Source of the DNA: Grimontia celer
GTDB taxonomy: Bacteria > Pseudomonadota > Gammaproteobacteria > Enterobacterales > Vibrionaceae
NCBI RefSeq assembly: GCF_900055185.1
Contig: NZ_FIZX01000009.1
Span: forward strand, 1-64,000
Direction of reading: 5' to 3'
Length of the DNA stretch: 64,000 nt
The notes beneath the pieces are model-generated. The model ran no database searches and had not been told where the DNA came from. It saw only the letters and a list, made by a program, of their open reading frames with translations. Below are positions 1 to 9,462 of the stretch, one piece after another. The translations under genes were made by a program, and so were the position numbers. Each line of letters starts with the position of its first letter. Position 1 is the stretch's first letter.

Positions 1-114
1 AACATCGATAAATCTTTTGTCTATCAATCACGAGTGCCCACACAGATTGCATAGGTCAAATTGTTAAAGAACGTTGACTTGAAGAAGCGTCGCTTCTCAC
101 CGTCAGGGCTGCGA
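1..114 (-). other. Leader of an rRNA operon transcribed leftwards; 16S gene lies just outside the window
   Basis: Read on the minus strand this stretch matches the conserved leader before 16S rRNA in Vibrionaceae and enterics. It contains a boxA-like CTTTAACAATTT (complement of about 59-72) and the conserved segment with CAATCTGTGTGGGCACTCG (about 32-50). The leader reaches position 1 without arriving at the mature 16S 5' end, so the rRNA gene should begin within a few tens of bases to the left. Known from E. coli: boxA loads the Nus antitermination complex. The downstream rRNA genes themselves are inferred, not seen. Confidence 0.85.
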
Positions 115-142
115 ATTTTACGCTGCCAGGCGATGAAGTCAA
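115..142 (-). promoter_or_regulatory. rRNA promoter, third (most downstream) of three
   Basis: On the minus strand: -35 TTGACT (137-142), 16-base spacer, -10 TAAAAT (115-120), followed by a GC-rich discriminator, as expected of growth-rate-regulated rRNA promoters. Confidence 0.75.
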
Positions 143-239
143 GAAGAAATTTTGAGATTTTTCAGCGTTGCTCTTGCAACCCTCAAAATACCTTATTGAC
201 TTGCTTCTCGGGGTGAATTTCCCTCTGAAGCGGGCGGCC

Positions 240-267
240 ATTTTACTGATTCGAAACAGCGCGTCAA
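240..267 (-). promoter_or_regulatory. rRNA promoter, second of three
   Basis: On the minus strand: -35 TTGACG (262-267), 16-base spacer, -10 TAAAAT (240-245), then a very GC-rich discriminator (ggccgcccgc). It has the same architecture as the neighbouring rRNA promoters. Confidence 0.75.
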
Positions 268-361
268 GCGTTTATTTCAACTCAATTTTTGAGGCCTTCG
301 CCGTACCGATTTACGTGGGCGTTTCCGCAGTGGAAGCCGCTCTCCGTGTCGGTGATGCGGC

Positions 362-420
362 ATTATAGGGAGGTCTGAAATTCTGGCAAGGGCTTTTTTG
401 AGGTTTTTTATGAAAAACGG
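362..420 (-). promoter_or_regulatory. rRNA promoter P1 with upstream AT-rich (UP-like) segment
   Basis: On the minus strand: -35 TTGCCA (384-389), 16-base spacer, perfect -10 TATAAT (362-367), then GCCGCATCACCGACACGG, which closely resembles the E. coli rrn P1 start region. The A/T-tract segment 390-420 directly upstream fits an UP element. Control by Fis and ppGpp is inferred from the family, not visible. Confidence 0.85.
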
Positions 421-477
421 TGCGCTCGATTACTTTTCGCCCAAAACGGCATTAAAGTGTATTGAAACGAACAAGAA

Positions 478-506
478 TTGCACTCTTTTCCGCATCAAGA
501 TAGTCT
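478..506 (+). promoter_or_regulatory. Possible promoter of yrdA
   Basis: TTGCAC (478-483), 17-base spacer, TAGTCT (501-506), 31 bases before the yrdA ATG. The -10 is a weak match, so this is only the best candidate in the gap divergent from the rRNA promoters. Confidence 0.35.
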
Positions 507-536
507 GTTTTCAATCATCCTTATTTGGAATTTTCT

Positions 537-1082
537 ATGTCTTCTGTACTTCGCAGCTATAAAGGTATCTTTCCAACAGTAGGTGAACGCGTTTACCTAG
601 ATCCTTCTTCTGTATTGGTTGGCGATATTACTCTTGGTGATGACGCAAGCATTTGGCCTTTGGTTGCTGCCCGAGGTGACGTTAACCATATCCGTATCGG
701 CCAGCGGTCTAACATTCAAGATGGCTCTGTTCTTCATGTCACCCACAAGAACAAAGAGAATCCGGAAGGCTATCCGCTGCTCATTGGTGATGACGTGACT
801 GTCGGGCACAAAGTCATGCTACATGGCTGCACCATTGGTAATAAAGTGCTGGTCGGCATGGGTGCGATTGTTCTTGATGGTGCAATAATAGAAGATGAAG
901 TCATGGTGGGTGCAGGAAGTTTGGTTCCGCCTGGCAAACGTTTAGAGTCTGGTTTTCTCTACGTGGGTAGTCCGGTAAAACAAGCGCGCCCTTTGAAAGA
1001 AGCAGAACGCGCTTTTTTGCAGAAATCGTCTGATAACTATGTTGTCACGAAAAATGAGTACATCGCAGAGCTCGAAGGTTAA
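537..1082 (+). CDS. yrdA: Gamma-carbonic anhydrase-like hexapeptide-repeat protein YrdA
   Basis: 181 residues when read from ATG 537 (start MSSVLRSYKG). A longer frame from TTG 525 adds only four residues and does not match the family start. The protein is a left-handed beta-helix built from hexapeptide repeats. It carries the family's RGDVNHIRIG segment and the metal-binding histidines seen in HVTHK and in VGHKVMLHGC. Members bind zinc or iron as trimers; carbonic anhydrase activity is known for Cam but not established for the YrdA branch, so substrate is uncertain. It sits beside an rRNA operon, as in E. coli rrnD-yrdA. Its TAA overlaps the convergent yrdB stop in the palindrome TTAA. Confidence 0.92.
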   Translation: MSSVLRSYKGIFPTVGERVYLDPSSVLVGDITLGDDASIWPLVAARGDVNHIRIGQRSNIQDGSVLHVTHKNKENPEGYPLLIGDDVTVGHKVMLHGCTIGNKVLVGMGAIVLDGAIIEDEVMVGAGSLVPPGKRLESGFLYVGSPVKQARPLKEAERAFLQKSSDNYVVTKNEYIAELEG

Positions 1083-1342
1083 CGCACCCAGATCTCACCG
1101 GACGCATTGAAGTCTTCCTCTTCAATGGCTTCTTCTGCTAACTCTTCCAGATCGAAGCGGTTCTCGGCAAACGCTGCCAGAATCGCTTCTTCTGTATTCA
1201 AAGCTACTCGCTCTCTCTTTTCCAGATCAGCTATCGAGATAAAGCAGGAAATCAAAGAGCCTGCTTGCTGCGCATCAAAGCGGACAGCGAGTTTTTCAGT
1301 ATCCACCTGTTGTAGGTCAGGGAAAAGGATGTTCTGGTTCAT
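1079..1342 (-). CDS. yrdB: DUF1488 family protein YrdB
   Basis: 87 residues from ATG 1342 (MNQNILFPD, matching the E. coli start MNQ). A GTG two codons upstream (1348) is possible but has no better ribosome site. The protein is small and acidic with no membrane segment. It has a conserved FDLEELAEE-type stretch and ends in an aromatic/acidic tail. Function is unknown in the family. It follows aroE on the same strand with an 11-base gap and so is probably its operon partner, as in E. coli (aroE-yrdB). The last four bases are shared with the end of the convergent yrdA. Confidence 0.85.
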   Translation of the reverse strand: MNQNILFPDLQQVDTEKLAVRFDAQQAGSLISCFISIADLEKRERVALNTEEAILAAFAENRFDLEELAEEAIEEEDFNASGEIWVR

Positions 1343-1353
1343 CTGCACTTCAT

Positions 1354-2172
1354 CTATTCAGCAAGATTACGGCGTAGTTCTCTCAACACCTGTCCAGTTC
1401 CCGGCCTGATACCACGCCAAATCGTAAAACTCTCCGCCGCTTGTCCCACCAGCATGCCCAATCCGTCAATCACACGGGCGGCACCGTTATCCAGAGCCCA
1501 CTGGTTACTGCTGGTCACGCCTGAACCATATACCATGTCGTAAACCACAGTTTGACTGCCAAACACAGTCGCTGAGATTTGTGGGTGTTCTCCTGAAAGG
1601 CTGGCAGATGTGGAATTCACCACCACATCAAACTCTCCTTCAAGCGATTCAAAGCTGGTTGCAGAGACACTGCCGTTATCCGCAAATAGTGATGCCAGCA
1701 TCTCGGCTTTACTGGCGGTCCTATTGGCAATCACCAGCTGTGCGGGCTCGTGAGCCAATAAGGGAAGAATCACTCCCCTCGCTGCGCCACCTGCACCAAG
1801 CAGTAAAATCTTAGCGCCTTCGAGTTGGACATGGTGATTCAGCAGATCCTGCACCAGACCTTCTCCGTCCGTGTTATCGCCGAGTATGCCGCCATCGTCG
1901 AGTTTTTTCAGAGTGTTCACCGCCCCAGCTAGCTTAGCCCGCTCGGTCAGCATAGTGGCCAACTTAAATGCCTCTTCTTTAAAAGGCACAGTGACGTTAC
2001 ATCCTTTGCCGCCACTGTTAAAAAAGGCGGTTACCGCTTCCTCAAAACCACCGATTGGTGCTTCGAGCGTCTCATAACTCATTGCCTGCGCAGTCTGGCG
2101 CGCAAACAAGGTGTGTATAAAAGGGGACTTACTGTGTGAGATCGGGTTGCCGACAACGACATATTTATCCAC
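1354..2172 (-). CDS. aroE: Shikimate dehydrogenase AroE
   Basis: 272 residues, the usual AroE length, from a GTG start preceded by AGGA. Catalyses NADPH-dependent reduction of 3-dehydroshikimate to shikimate in chorismate synthesis, in the cytoplasm. The N-terminal substrate domain shows [12 protein letters not shown] (shikimate serines) and [11 protein letters not shown] with the catalytic lysine. The Rossmann half shows GAGGAARG (about residue 126) and the NRT motif whose arginine selects NADP. The C-terminal [11 protein letters not shown] is also typical. The gene is cotranscribed in the order tsaC, hemF, aroE, yrdB with gaps of about 10-20 bases. Confidence 0.97.
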   Translation of the reverse strand: MDKYVVVGNPISHSKSPFIHTLFARQTAQAMSYETLEAPIGGFEEAVTAFFNSGGKGCNVTVPFKEEAFKLATMLTERAKLAGAVNTLKKLDDGGILGDNTDGEGLVQDLLNHHVQLEGAKILLLGAGGAARGVILPLLAHEPAQLVIANRTASKAEMLASLFADNGSVSATSFESLEGEFDVVVNSTSASLSGEHPQISATVFGSQTVVYDMVYGSGVTSSNQWALDNGAARVIDGLGMLVGQAAESFTIWRGIRPGTGQVLRELRRNLAE

Positions 2173-2190
2173 GACTTTGTTTTCCTTGAA

Positions 2191-3135
<945 letters not shown>

Positions 3136-3693
3136 TTAGCCCTGACGAAGCACCTTACCAGAACGCGCATCTCGGATCTCGGTAGGCTTGTCACGTCCAC
3201 CAATTTTTCCTTCTAAAACATTCGGTACACGGCTACCCAATTGCTCTACCACTTCCGCCACACTGCGACACGGCTCTTCACCGCTGAGGTTGGCACTGGT
3301 TGATGTGATGGGTTTGCCATAAGAAAGACACAATTCGCGGACATCCGGATGATCGGAAACGCGCACAGCGACAGTATCAAACTGCCCAGTCACCCAATCG
3401 GTGATCTTCTTGCCAGCCGGCATGACCCAAGTAACAGGACCCGGCCAAGTTGCCAAAACATCGGCTTTCACCTCTTTGCTCAGGCTATCGAAGTCAATGT
3501 ATCCGTCCAACTGGGAGAGCTCTGCTGCGATAAGAATCAGGCCTTTGACCTTATCACGCTCTTTTACATCTAAAAGCGCCTGCACAGCGGCTGGGCTGTC
3601 CGGGTCACAACCCACACCAAATACCCCTTCTGTGGGATACGCGATAACTTCCCCGCGCGCCAACGCTGCCACGCATTGCTTAACATTCGCCAA
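3136..3693 (-). CDS. tsaC: Threonylcarbamoyl-AMP synthase TsaC (YrdC/RimN)
   Basis: Makes threonylcarbamoyl-AMP from threonine, bicarbonate and ATP for the t6A37 modification of ANN-decoding tRNAs. Family motifs: VIAYPTEGVFGVGCDPDS, KGLILIAA, WPGPVTWVMPA, VAVRVSDHP, and SANLSGEEPCR. I chose TTG 3693 as start because an AGGAG lies seven bases before it and the resulting 185 residues match the approximately 190-residue family. The open frame continues 26 codons upstream to ATG 3771, adding a strongly basic segment absent from E. coli TsaC. First gene of the tsaC-hemF-aroE-yrdB set, divergent from purEK. Confidence 0.93.
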   Translation of the reverse strand: MANVKQCVAALARGEVIAYPTEGVFGVGCDPDSPAAVQALLDVKERDKVKGLILIAAELSQLDGYIDFDSLSKEVKADVLATWPGPVTWVMPAGKKITDWVTGQFDTVAVRVSDHPDVRELCLSYGKPITSTSANLSGEEPCRSVAEVVEQLGSRVPNVLEGKIGGRDKPTEIRDARSGKVLRQG

Positions 3694-3836
3694 TGCTCTT
3701 CTCCTGCCTCTACCCGAAAAATTCGGCTTACTATGACCAACTTTACCCGACGTTCTCAACACTTTTGTCACAAATCGAAACAGACTTTCTATCAGCCCCG
3801 TTTATATAAGGTATCCAAACAGCAGCAAACAGACTG

Positions 3837-3852
3837 ACGCAAACGTTTTCCT
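3837..3852. promoter_or_regulatory. PurR operator upstream of purE
   Basis: ACGCAAACGTTTTCCT agrees with the E. coli PurR consensus ACGCAAACGTTTNCNT. It overlaps the position expected for the purE -35, which suits repression by PurR with hypoxanthine or guanine. A purR gene is not in the window. Confidence 0.85.
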
Positions 3853-3874
3853 TGCTGCTTTTTGCCGATATAAT
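3846..3874 (+). promoter_or_regulatory. Promoter of purEK
   Basis: Perfect -10 TATAAT at 3869-3874. The -35 is poor (TTTTCC at 3846-3851, 17-base spacer) and lies inside the PurR box. Transcription would start about 45 bases before the purE ATG. Confidence 0.7.
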
Positions 3875-3924
3875 GCGCCCACTTTCCATGTTTCAGCGGT
3901 TAACGAGCATTTACAGGAGTTACT

Positions 3925-4410
3925 ATGAAAGTCGGCATCATCATGGGTTCTAAATCAGACTGGCCAACCATGAAAAACGCAGCAGATATGCTGGATCACT
4001 TCGGCGTTGACTACGAAACCAAAGTGGTTTCTGCCCACCGCACTCCTGGCCTGCTCGCAGATTATGCCAGCGAAGCTGCTTCACGTGGCCTGAAAGTGAT
4101 TATTGCTGGCGCAGGTGGCGCTGCTCACCTACCTGGGATGACCGCTGCGTTTACCAGCCTTCCTGTACTGGGTGTACCGGTTCAGTCAAAAGCACTGAAA
4201 GGGATGGATTCGCTACTTTCTATCGTTCAAATGCCAAAAGGTGTGGCAGTAGGAACGCTGGCAATTGGTGATGCAGGTGCCGCGAATGCCGGCCTGCTTG
4301 CAGCGCAAATCTTGGCGACCAATGATGCAGAGCTGATGGCAAAAGTCGACGCTTTCCGTCAGAACCAAACAGACACCGTTCTCGCTAACCCTGACCCATC
4401 GGTAGATTAA
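3925..4410 (+). CDS. purE: N5-carboxyaminoimidazole ribonucleotide mutase PurE
   Basis: 161 residues, class I PurE size. Moves the carboxyl of N5-CAIR to carbon 4 to give CAIR in purine synthesis. Motifs: [10 protein letters not shown] at the N terminus (phosphate binding), SAHRTPG with the catalytic histidine (about residue 45), [14 protein letters not shown], and [10 protein letters not shown] clear AGGAG lies seven bases before the ATG. Followed by purK after two bases, so translation is coupled. Controlled by the PurR box upstream. Confidence 0.98.
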   Translation: MKVGIIMGSKSDWPTMKNAADMLDHFGVDYETKVVSAHRTPGLLADYASEAASRGLKVIIAGAGGAAHLPGMTAAFTSLPVLGVPVQSKALKGMDSLLSIVQMPKGVAVGTLAIGDAGAANAGLLAAQILATNDAELMAKVDAFRQNQTDTVLANPDPSVD

Positions 4411-4412
4411 TC

Positions 4413-5549
4413 ATGAATGTGCTGGTTCTCGGTGCCGGACAGCTGGCACGTATGATGGCACTGGCAGGTGCCCCCCTAAACCTTAAGATTAGCGCGTACG
4501 ATGTGCGAAGCGGCAACCTTGTACACCCAGTCACGCTGGAAGTACTTGGGCAAGGCCTGGAAAACGGGATTGCCGATGCCGACGTGATTACTGCCGAGTT
4601 TGAACACATCGCGCCGGACGTACTGGAAGTCTGTCAGGCCAGCGGTAAGTTCTACCCTGGTGAAACCGCCATCCTGACCGGTGGTGACCGCCGTCTGGAA
4701 AAAGCATTGCTGGATAAAGCCGGTGTAGCCAATGCCCGTTATCAGGTGATTGAATCCCGTGCTGATTATGACAAGGCAATCGCCAATATCGGCCTGCCTC
4801 TCATCCTGAAAAGCGCCCTTGATGGCTATGACGGCAAAGGCCAGTGGCGCCTGAAGCCAGATTCAGATATTGAATCAGTGTGGCAGGATATCGACCAGTT
4901 CCTCAAAACCTCTCCACAAGGTGCACGTCAGTGTGTGATTGCCGAAGAATTTGTGCCATTTGACCGCGAAGTGTCATTAATCGGTGCGCGCAATGCCAAA
5001 GGCGATTTGGAAATTTACCCACTGACCGAGAACATCCACACCAACGGTATCTTGAGCGTGTCGGTGGCAGCTGGCGACAATGATGCAGTTCAGGCTCAGG
5101 CTGAAGCCATGTTTAAAGCGGTTGCAGACACACTGGGTTATGTCGGCGTATTGGCGATTGAGTTTTTTGATGTCGGCGGCAACCTCAAAGTGAACGAGAT
5201 TGCGCCGCGCGTGCACAACTCAGGTCACTGGACACAGCAAGGTGCTGAGGTTTGTCAGTTTGAGAACCATCTTCGCGCTGTCTGTGGCTTACCGCTTGGC
5301 AGTGCCAAACGCATCCGTCCGACTGCGATGATCAACATCGTCGGTGAAGTGACTGTCCCGGTGAATGTCATGGGACTGGCACATGTACATTGGTACGACA
5401 AAGCGTCGCGACCAAGTCGCAAAATTGGCCACATTAATCTGTGCGCAGAGAGTGCAAAGGCGTTGGGTGAAGCACTTCAGGAAGTTGCCAAACACTTGGA
5501 CGGCGCTGAGTTTCCAGCCCTTCAAAGTGCCGCAGAAACATTAAGCTGA
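4413..5549 (+). CDS. purK: 5-(carboxyamino)imidazole ribonucleotide synthase PurK
   Basis: 378 residues, an ATP-grasp enzyme that carboxylates AIR with ATP and bicarbonate to make N5-CAIR, the substrate of PurE. Visible blocks: VLGAGQLARMMALAG at the N terminus, LPLILKSALDGYDGKGQW (ATP-binding lysine), EEFVPFDREVSLI, and NEIAPRVHNSGHWTQQGA near residue 270, the family signature. Second gene of the purEK operon, followed by a terminator. Confidence 0.98.
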   Translation: MNVLVLGAGQLARMMALAGAPLNLKISAYDVRSGNLVHPVTLEVLGQGLENGIADADVITAEFEHIAPDVLEVCQASGKFYPGETAILTGGDRRLEKALLDKAGVANARYQVIESRADYDKAIANIGLPLILKSALDGYDGKGQWRLKPDSDIESVWQDIDQFLKTSPQGARQCVIAEEFVPFDREVSLIGARNAKGDLEIYPLTENIHTNGILSVSVAAGDNDAVQAQAEAMFKAVADTLGYVGVLAIEFFDVGGNLKVNEIAPRVHNSGHWTQQGAEVCQFENHLRAVCGLPLGSAKRIRPTAMINIVGEVTVPVNVMGLAHVHWYDKASRPSRKIGHINLCAESAKALGEALQEVAKHLDGAEFPALQSAAETLS

Positions 5550-5569
5550 ATGAACCAAGCCCAAAACGA

Positions 5570-5600
5570 GAAAAGCCGCTGATAGCGGTTTTTCTTTTTC
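5570..5600 (+). terminator. Terminator after purK
   Basis: Short GC stem CCGCT/AGCGG with a three-base loop, flanked by A-run and T-rich tail (TTTTTCTTTTTC). It lies between convergent purK and yrdD and may act in both directions. Confidence 0.75.
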
Positions 5601-5625
5601 TAGTACCAGATAAACCAGCCTTCGG

Positions 5626-6192
5626 TCATTGCCCCTGTTTGTGCTGACATTTTTTATCCGCGCAAACTTTCACGATGCCCGCCGCCAGTTTTTTCTCCAG
5701 CAGAAGCGGATATCCGCAAACCTCACAGTTACCCTTGATAGGCTTTTGGTTCACAGCGAATTTGCATTTCGGGTAAGCATCACACGCATAGAAGGCTTTA
5801 CCAAAACGCGATTTCTTCTCATGCAGCTTTCCTTTGCGGCACTCAGGACAGTTGATGTCCATGGTCTCCGCTTCCGGTTCCTGATCGCGCTTTTCGATAT
5901 GCTGGCATTCCGGATACGCCGAGCAACCGATAAACATGCCGAAGCGTCCTTGGCGGAGCACCAACTCGTTGCCACATTCCGGGCACGGCATACCAAGCTC
6001 TTTCACTATGTGTCCATCATTGTGGTTCAGTGACTCGATGAAATCACAAGCCGGGTATCCAGTACACGCCTTGAAAGGGCCGCGTTTACTGTGCTTGATA
6101 ACAAGAGCGCTGCCACATTTAGGGCAGCGCTCTTCATTTTCCAGCGCATGTTCATGGGCGCTGAACAGGGAATCGTCAATTTTTCCAACCAA
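5626..6192 (-). CDS. yrdD: Topoisomerase-type C4 zinc-finger protein YrdD
   Basis: 188 residues. Four CxxC...C...C zinc ribbons of the kind at the C terminus of topoisomerase I are visible: CPKCG...C..YPAC, CPECG...CSAYPEC, CPECR...CDAYPKC, and CEVCG...C. There is no topoisomerase catalytic domain, so this is the stand-alone zinc-finger protein YrdD, probably nucleic-acid binding. Start is TTG 6192 with GAGG about ten bases upstream; no ATG lies before the first finger. It sits downstream of smg and dprA, as in E. coli. Confidence 0.88.
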   Translation of the reverse strand: MVGKIDDSLFSAHEHALENEERCPKCGSALVIKHSKRGPFKACTGYPACDFIESLNHNDGHIVKELGMPCPECGNELVLRQGRFGMFIGCSAYPECQHIEKRDQEPEAETMDINCPECRKGKLHEKKSRFGKAFYACDAYPKCKFAVNQKPIKGNCEVCGYPLLLEKKLAAGIVKVCADKKCQHKQGQ

Positions 6193-6209
6193 AACAGACC
6201 AGCCTCAAA

Positions 6210-6686
6210 TCAGTGAAGGTATTCATCTTCCGCTGTGCTGTAGAGTAACTCTTCCATTTGATCGTACGCGCGCTCGTTGCCGGGCACGTTAAACAGCACC
6301 ATCAGGATCACCCATTTCAGATCTTCCAGCACAAATTCTTGCGTATCGAGCTCCATAACACGGTCAACTACCATTTCACGGGTTTCAGGGCTCAGTACAC
6401 TGATTTGCTCAAGGAAAGTCAAAAAACCTCGGCTCTCGGTATCCAGTCGATCCATCTCTTTTGGGGTATAGATACGAACAGAAGTGAGCGCGCCGCCAGT
6501 AAGGTATGGGGTTTTGTCGGCGTCTTGAAGTAGCGCCAGCTTTTCAAGCCAGTTCAGCGCTTTGTAAATATCGTCTTGATGAAATCCAGCTCTAGAGAGT
6601 TCATCAGCCAGTTCGTCCTGATCCACCATCAACTCAACATCGCTGTGGATATAGGTTTCAAACAGGTACATTAAGATGTCCATCAT
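6210..6686 (-). CDS. smg: Smg family protein (DUF494)
   Basis: 158 residues, matching E. coli Smg in length and in the start ([14 protein letters not shown]). Conserved blocks include RVYTPKE-like [36 protein letters not shown] and [16 protein letters not shown]-like [17 protein letters not shown]. The protein is soluble, acidic and mostly helical. Molecular function is unknown; the gene is constantly linked to dprA. It begins two bases after dprA ends, so the two are cotranscribed. Either of two adjacent methionines could be the start. Confidence 0.9.
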   Translation of the reverse strand: MMDILMYLFETYIHSDVELMVDQDELADELSRAGFHQDDIYKALNWLEKLALLQDADKTPYLTGGALTSVRIYTPKEMDRLDTESRGFLTFLEQISVLSPETREMVVDRVMELDTQEFVLEDLKWVILMVLFNVPGNERAYDQMEELLYSTAEDEYLH

Positions 6687-6688
6687 GG

Positions 6689-7786
6689 CTATCCCCTCCT
6701 CGTTCTGACATAACCACCGGGTACCGCTGTTACCAGCCCCTGTAGCTCAAGTTCTAACAACTGCATCATGATTTCGTGAACGGGTTCATCGCAGATTTCT
6801 GCAAGCACATCGACACACCTTGCTTCATTTCCTACGTTAGCCAACAGTTCAGGAAATGGCAATTCTTCTTGCAAAACTTGGGCCTGAGCGACCTCCAACT
6901 GGTGATTTATTGCACAGCCGGCCAATGCGCCAACCTGCTCTAAAATCTCGTCCACCGACTCCACCAGAAAAGCGCCTTGCTTTATCAAGCCGTTACTGCC
7001 TTTCGCATGTGGGTTATGGATTGAACCCGGTAAAGCAAAGACATCCCGCCCTTGTTCAAGTGCCAGTCTGGCGGTGATCAGCGAACCACTCTTCATTGCC
7101 GCTTCCACCACCAGCACTCCTGTAGATAGACCGCTGATAATGCGATTTCGTCTCGGGAAAAATGCTGGTTTTGGCGGCGACCAGGGCCAAAGCTCTGACG
7201 CCAGTACGCCATTCTCCCTGATATCGTCAGACAGTTGACGGTGTCTGGCAGGATAAATCTTCTCAAGCCCTGAGCCCAATACGGCAATGGTTTTCCCTTT
7301 GCCATCGAGTGCGCCACGATGAGCACGGCCATCAATACCCAGCGCCAAACCGCTGGTCACGACGACATCGTGAGCGGCAAGCTCTTTGGCAAAAGCATGG
7401 GCCAGTGATAAGCCATCGTTAGATGCATGACGACTGCCAACCATCGCAAGTTGCGGCAGTGACAGTATATGGGGATCGCCGTCGACAAATAAAAGAGGAG
7501 GAGCACCACTGATTTGCTTTAAGAGGTAAGGATAGCGGGAATCGGTCAGCGAGATGATGTGCCTGCCCGGTGCTGCTGCCCAGGTCAGGCATTTGTCGAT
7601 AATGGAAAAGTCAGGTTGTCGCAGCGCCTGAATCTGAGCTGGTTTGAAGCCAAGCGCTGCGAGCTTGATATCCTCCAGCGCGTCCAGTTTGTGCAGTGGG
7701 TATCGGCTGATAACCTTACTGACCGCCTGACTGCCGAGGCGGGGAACGGCGGCGAGCCTAAGCCACCACTCAAGCTCGCGAGACAT
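6689..7786 (-). CDS. dprA: DNA-processing protein DprA (Smf)
   Basis: 365 residues. Loads RecA on incoming single-stranded DNA during natural transformation. An N-terminal helical (SAM-like) region is followed by the Rossmann-like DprA core with [42 protein letters not shown] and [22 protein letters not shown] small C-terminal winged-helix domain occupies about residues 300-365 ([20 protein letters not shown]). Vibrionaceae are often competent, and comM in this window belongs to the same process. Downstream smg follows after two bases; the LysM gene lies just upstream on the same strand with one base between. Confidence 0.96.
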   Translation of the reverse strand: MSRELEWWLRLAAVPRLGSQAVSKVISRYPLHKLDALEDIKLAALGFKPAQIQALRQPDFSIIDKCLTWAAAPGRHIISLTDSRYPYLLKQISGAPPLLFVDGDPHILSLPQLAMVGSRHASNDGLSLAHAFAKELAAHDVVVTSGLALGIDGRAHRGALDGKGKTIAVLGSGLEKIYPARHRQLSDDIRENGVLASELWPWSPPKPAFFPRRNRIISGLSTGVLVVEAAMKSGSLITARLALEQGRDVFALPGSIHNPHAKGSNGLIKQGAFLVESVDEILEQVGALAGCAINHQLEVAQAQVLQEELPFPELLANVGNEARCVDVLAEICDEPVHEIMMQLLELELQGLVTAVPGGYVRTRRG

Positions 7787-7787
7787 C

Positions 7788-8822
7788 TTATCCTTCCGCA
7801 GCGATGACCGGCATATCCGCTTTCAGTGCCTTATCGGCTTCCACCACCATGGCAAGACTGAAGAAAGGATAGCTGCGAATAACCAACAAAGTGCCTGCCG
7901 ATGTTGATGGCAAGACTTTCACCACATCGCCGCCACCATTGTCAATATCGCTGTCGTAGCGCATGTCACCCTTAGAACCTTTCATGGCAACACCTGGCAC
8001 CACCACCGACAGGGTATGTCCCTCATTCAGGCCGTCCTGTTCGCCCAGATCGACCACCACGATTTGACGGTGTCCAACAAAGTTGCTGCCGTAAAGGTGT
8101 CCAACCATTCTGCCTTTAACGCCATCAGGCGCAGGTTTAGGGTGGAAAATCTCTCCGGTTTTCGCACCAAGTGCTGGTAACAGGATATCGTTAGGTTTGA
8201 TTTCCTGGTTTTGGCGGGTCAGCGTCATTTCAGCAATGTCATCAATCGAGCGCACCAGCTTGGCTTCACCGACTTTCTTAAGGCTTATCATGCGAACCAC
8301 CGCATCACCTTTCTCCCGCTGGAAATCCGTCACATTGCGATAGATAAACCACTCTTCACTGCCTAAAGGCTTATCAACAAAAAACGGCGTACGCTTAGAA
8401 ATGTAACTCCATCCTTCCTGCGCGCCCAATACTCGCGGTGCGAGCAAATACTCTCGTTCATGAATGAGGGTGTCATAGGTCAAGAACTGGCGCAGAACCG
8501 AAGGTGACGTGCTGTTGATAGGCGTTGAGTCAGTACGGTTAGTCCCTGCCATATAAGAAAGCACAGGTTTGCCATCAAGCCAGCTCAGGCGCAGCTTGTC
8601 GCCCGGGTAGATAAGGTGAGGATTTTTAATTGCCGGATTGTGTTGCCAAAGCGTCGGCCAGTGCCAAGGTTTTTCAAGATAAAGGCCTGCAATATCCCAA
8701 AGGGTATCGCCTTTTTTCACGGTATAGTTTTCAGGTGCATTAGCGCTCAAACGCACTTCTGACGCAGCTATCACGCCTGGCAGCCCCAGCGCCAGACAAA
8801 AAATGATAAGCTTTTTAAACAT
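7788..8822 (-). CDS. Secreted LysM-domain protein
   Basis: 344 residues from ATG 8822 (MFKKLIIFCLALG), which gives a clear signal peptide cleaved near VIAA-SEV and has GGAG eight bases upstream. The open frame runs 35 codons further up without signal character. A LysM motif follows the signal (YTVKKGDTLWDIAGLYL to NPHLIYPGDKLRL), for binding glycan strands. The remaining roughly 250 residues are family-conserved but have no recognised catalytic motif. LysM proteins next to dprA-def are common in gammaproteobacteria. Expected location is the periplasm or cell wall. Divergent from def. Confidence 0.88.
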   Translation of the reverse strand: MFKKLIIFCLALGLPGVIAASEVRLSANAPENYTVKKGDTLWDIAGLYLEKPWHWPTLWQHNPAIKNPHLIYPGDKLRLSWLDGKPVLSYMAGTNRTDSTPINSTSPSVLRQFLTYDTLIHEREYLLAPRVLGAQEGWSYISKRTPFFVDKPLGSEEWFIYRNVTDFQREKGDAVVRMISLKKVGEAKLVRSIDDIAEMTLTRQNQEIKPNDILLPALGAKTGEIFHPKPAPDGVKGRMVGHLYGSNFVGHRQIVVVDLGEQDGLNEGHTLSVVVPGVAMKGSKGDMRYDSDIDNGGGDVVKVLPSTSAGTLLVIRSYPFFSLAMVVEADKALKADMPVIAAEG

Positions 8823-8942
8823 CCCTTGTCTCCAAAAGCGTACTTTCGATTTGGATGCTGTCATTTGAATAGCAAAATGTCTAGAATTAGCCCAATTACC
8901 GAAGCCGGATACGGCGCAGTTCAACATATTTAAGAGACGTTT

Positions 8943-9455
8943 ATGAGTGTATTACAGGTTTTGACCTTCCCGGACGATCGCCTACGCACGGTGGCGAAAC
9001 CGGTAGAAAGCGTCACACCAGAGATCCAGACCATTGTTGATGACATGCTGGAAACCATGTACGACGAAGAAGGCATTGGCCTTGCTGCGACCCAGGTGGA
9101 CATCCACCAGCGTATCGTTGTGATTGATATTTCAGAAACCCGCGATGAGCCAATGGTGCTGATCAATCCGGAAATCATCGAGAAACGCGGTGAAGACGGT
9201 ATCGAAGAAGGTTGCCTGTCTGTTCCTGGCGCTCGCGCACTGGTCTCCCGCGCATCGGAAGTGACGGTTAAAGCACTGGATCGCGACGGCAACGAATACC
9301 AATTCGAAGCGGATGACCTTCTGGCTATCTGTGTTCAGCACGAACTGGACCACCTTGAAGGCAAACTGTTTGTTGATTACCTGTCGCCCCTGAAGCAACA
9401 GCGCATCAAGCAGAAACTGGAAAAAATCAAACGCGCTAACCAAAAAGCCAGCTGA
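8943..9455 (+). CDS. def: Peptide deformylase
   Basis: 170 residues. Removes the N-formyl group from new proteins using Fe2+ or Zn2+. All three motifs are intact: GIGLAATQ (about 44), EGCLSVPG (about 89, metal cysteine) and QHELDHLEG (about 132, two metal histidines and catalytic glutamate). Followed by fmt after seven bases; together they form the formylation/deformylation pair. The basic C-terminal tail is normal for the family. Confidence 0.98.
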   Translation: MSVLQVLTFPDDRLRTVAKPVESVTPEIQTIVDDMLETMYDEEGIGLAATQVDIHQRIVVIDISETRDEPMVLINPEIIEKRGEDGIEEGCLSVPGARALVSRASEVTVKALDRDGNEYQFEADDLLAICVQHELDHLEGKLFVDYLSPLKQQRIKQKLEKIKRANQKAS

Positions 9456-9462
9456 GGTTTCC

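Noticed and set aside
168-368. 66-residue open frame on the plus strand across the rRNA promoters
   Set aside because: It runs antisense through three well-formed rRNA promoters and has no ribosome site.
8823-8927. N-terminal extension of the LysM protein
   Set aside because: The extra 35 residues would bury the signal peptide that begins at ATG 8822.
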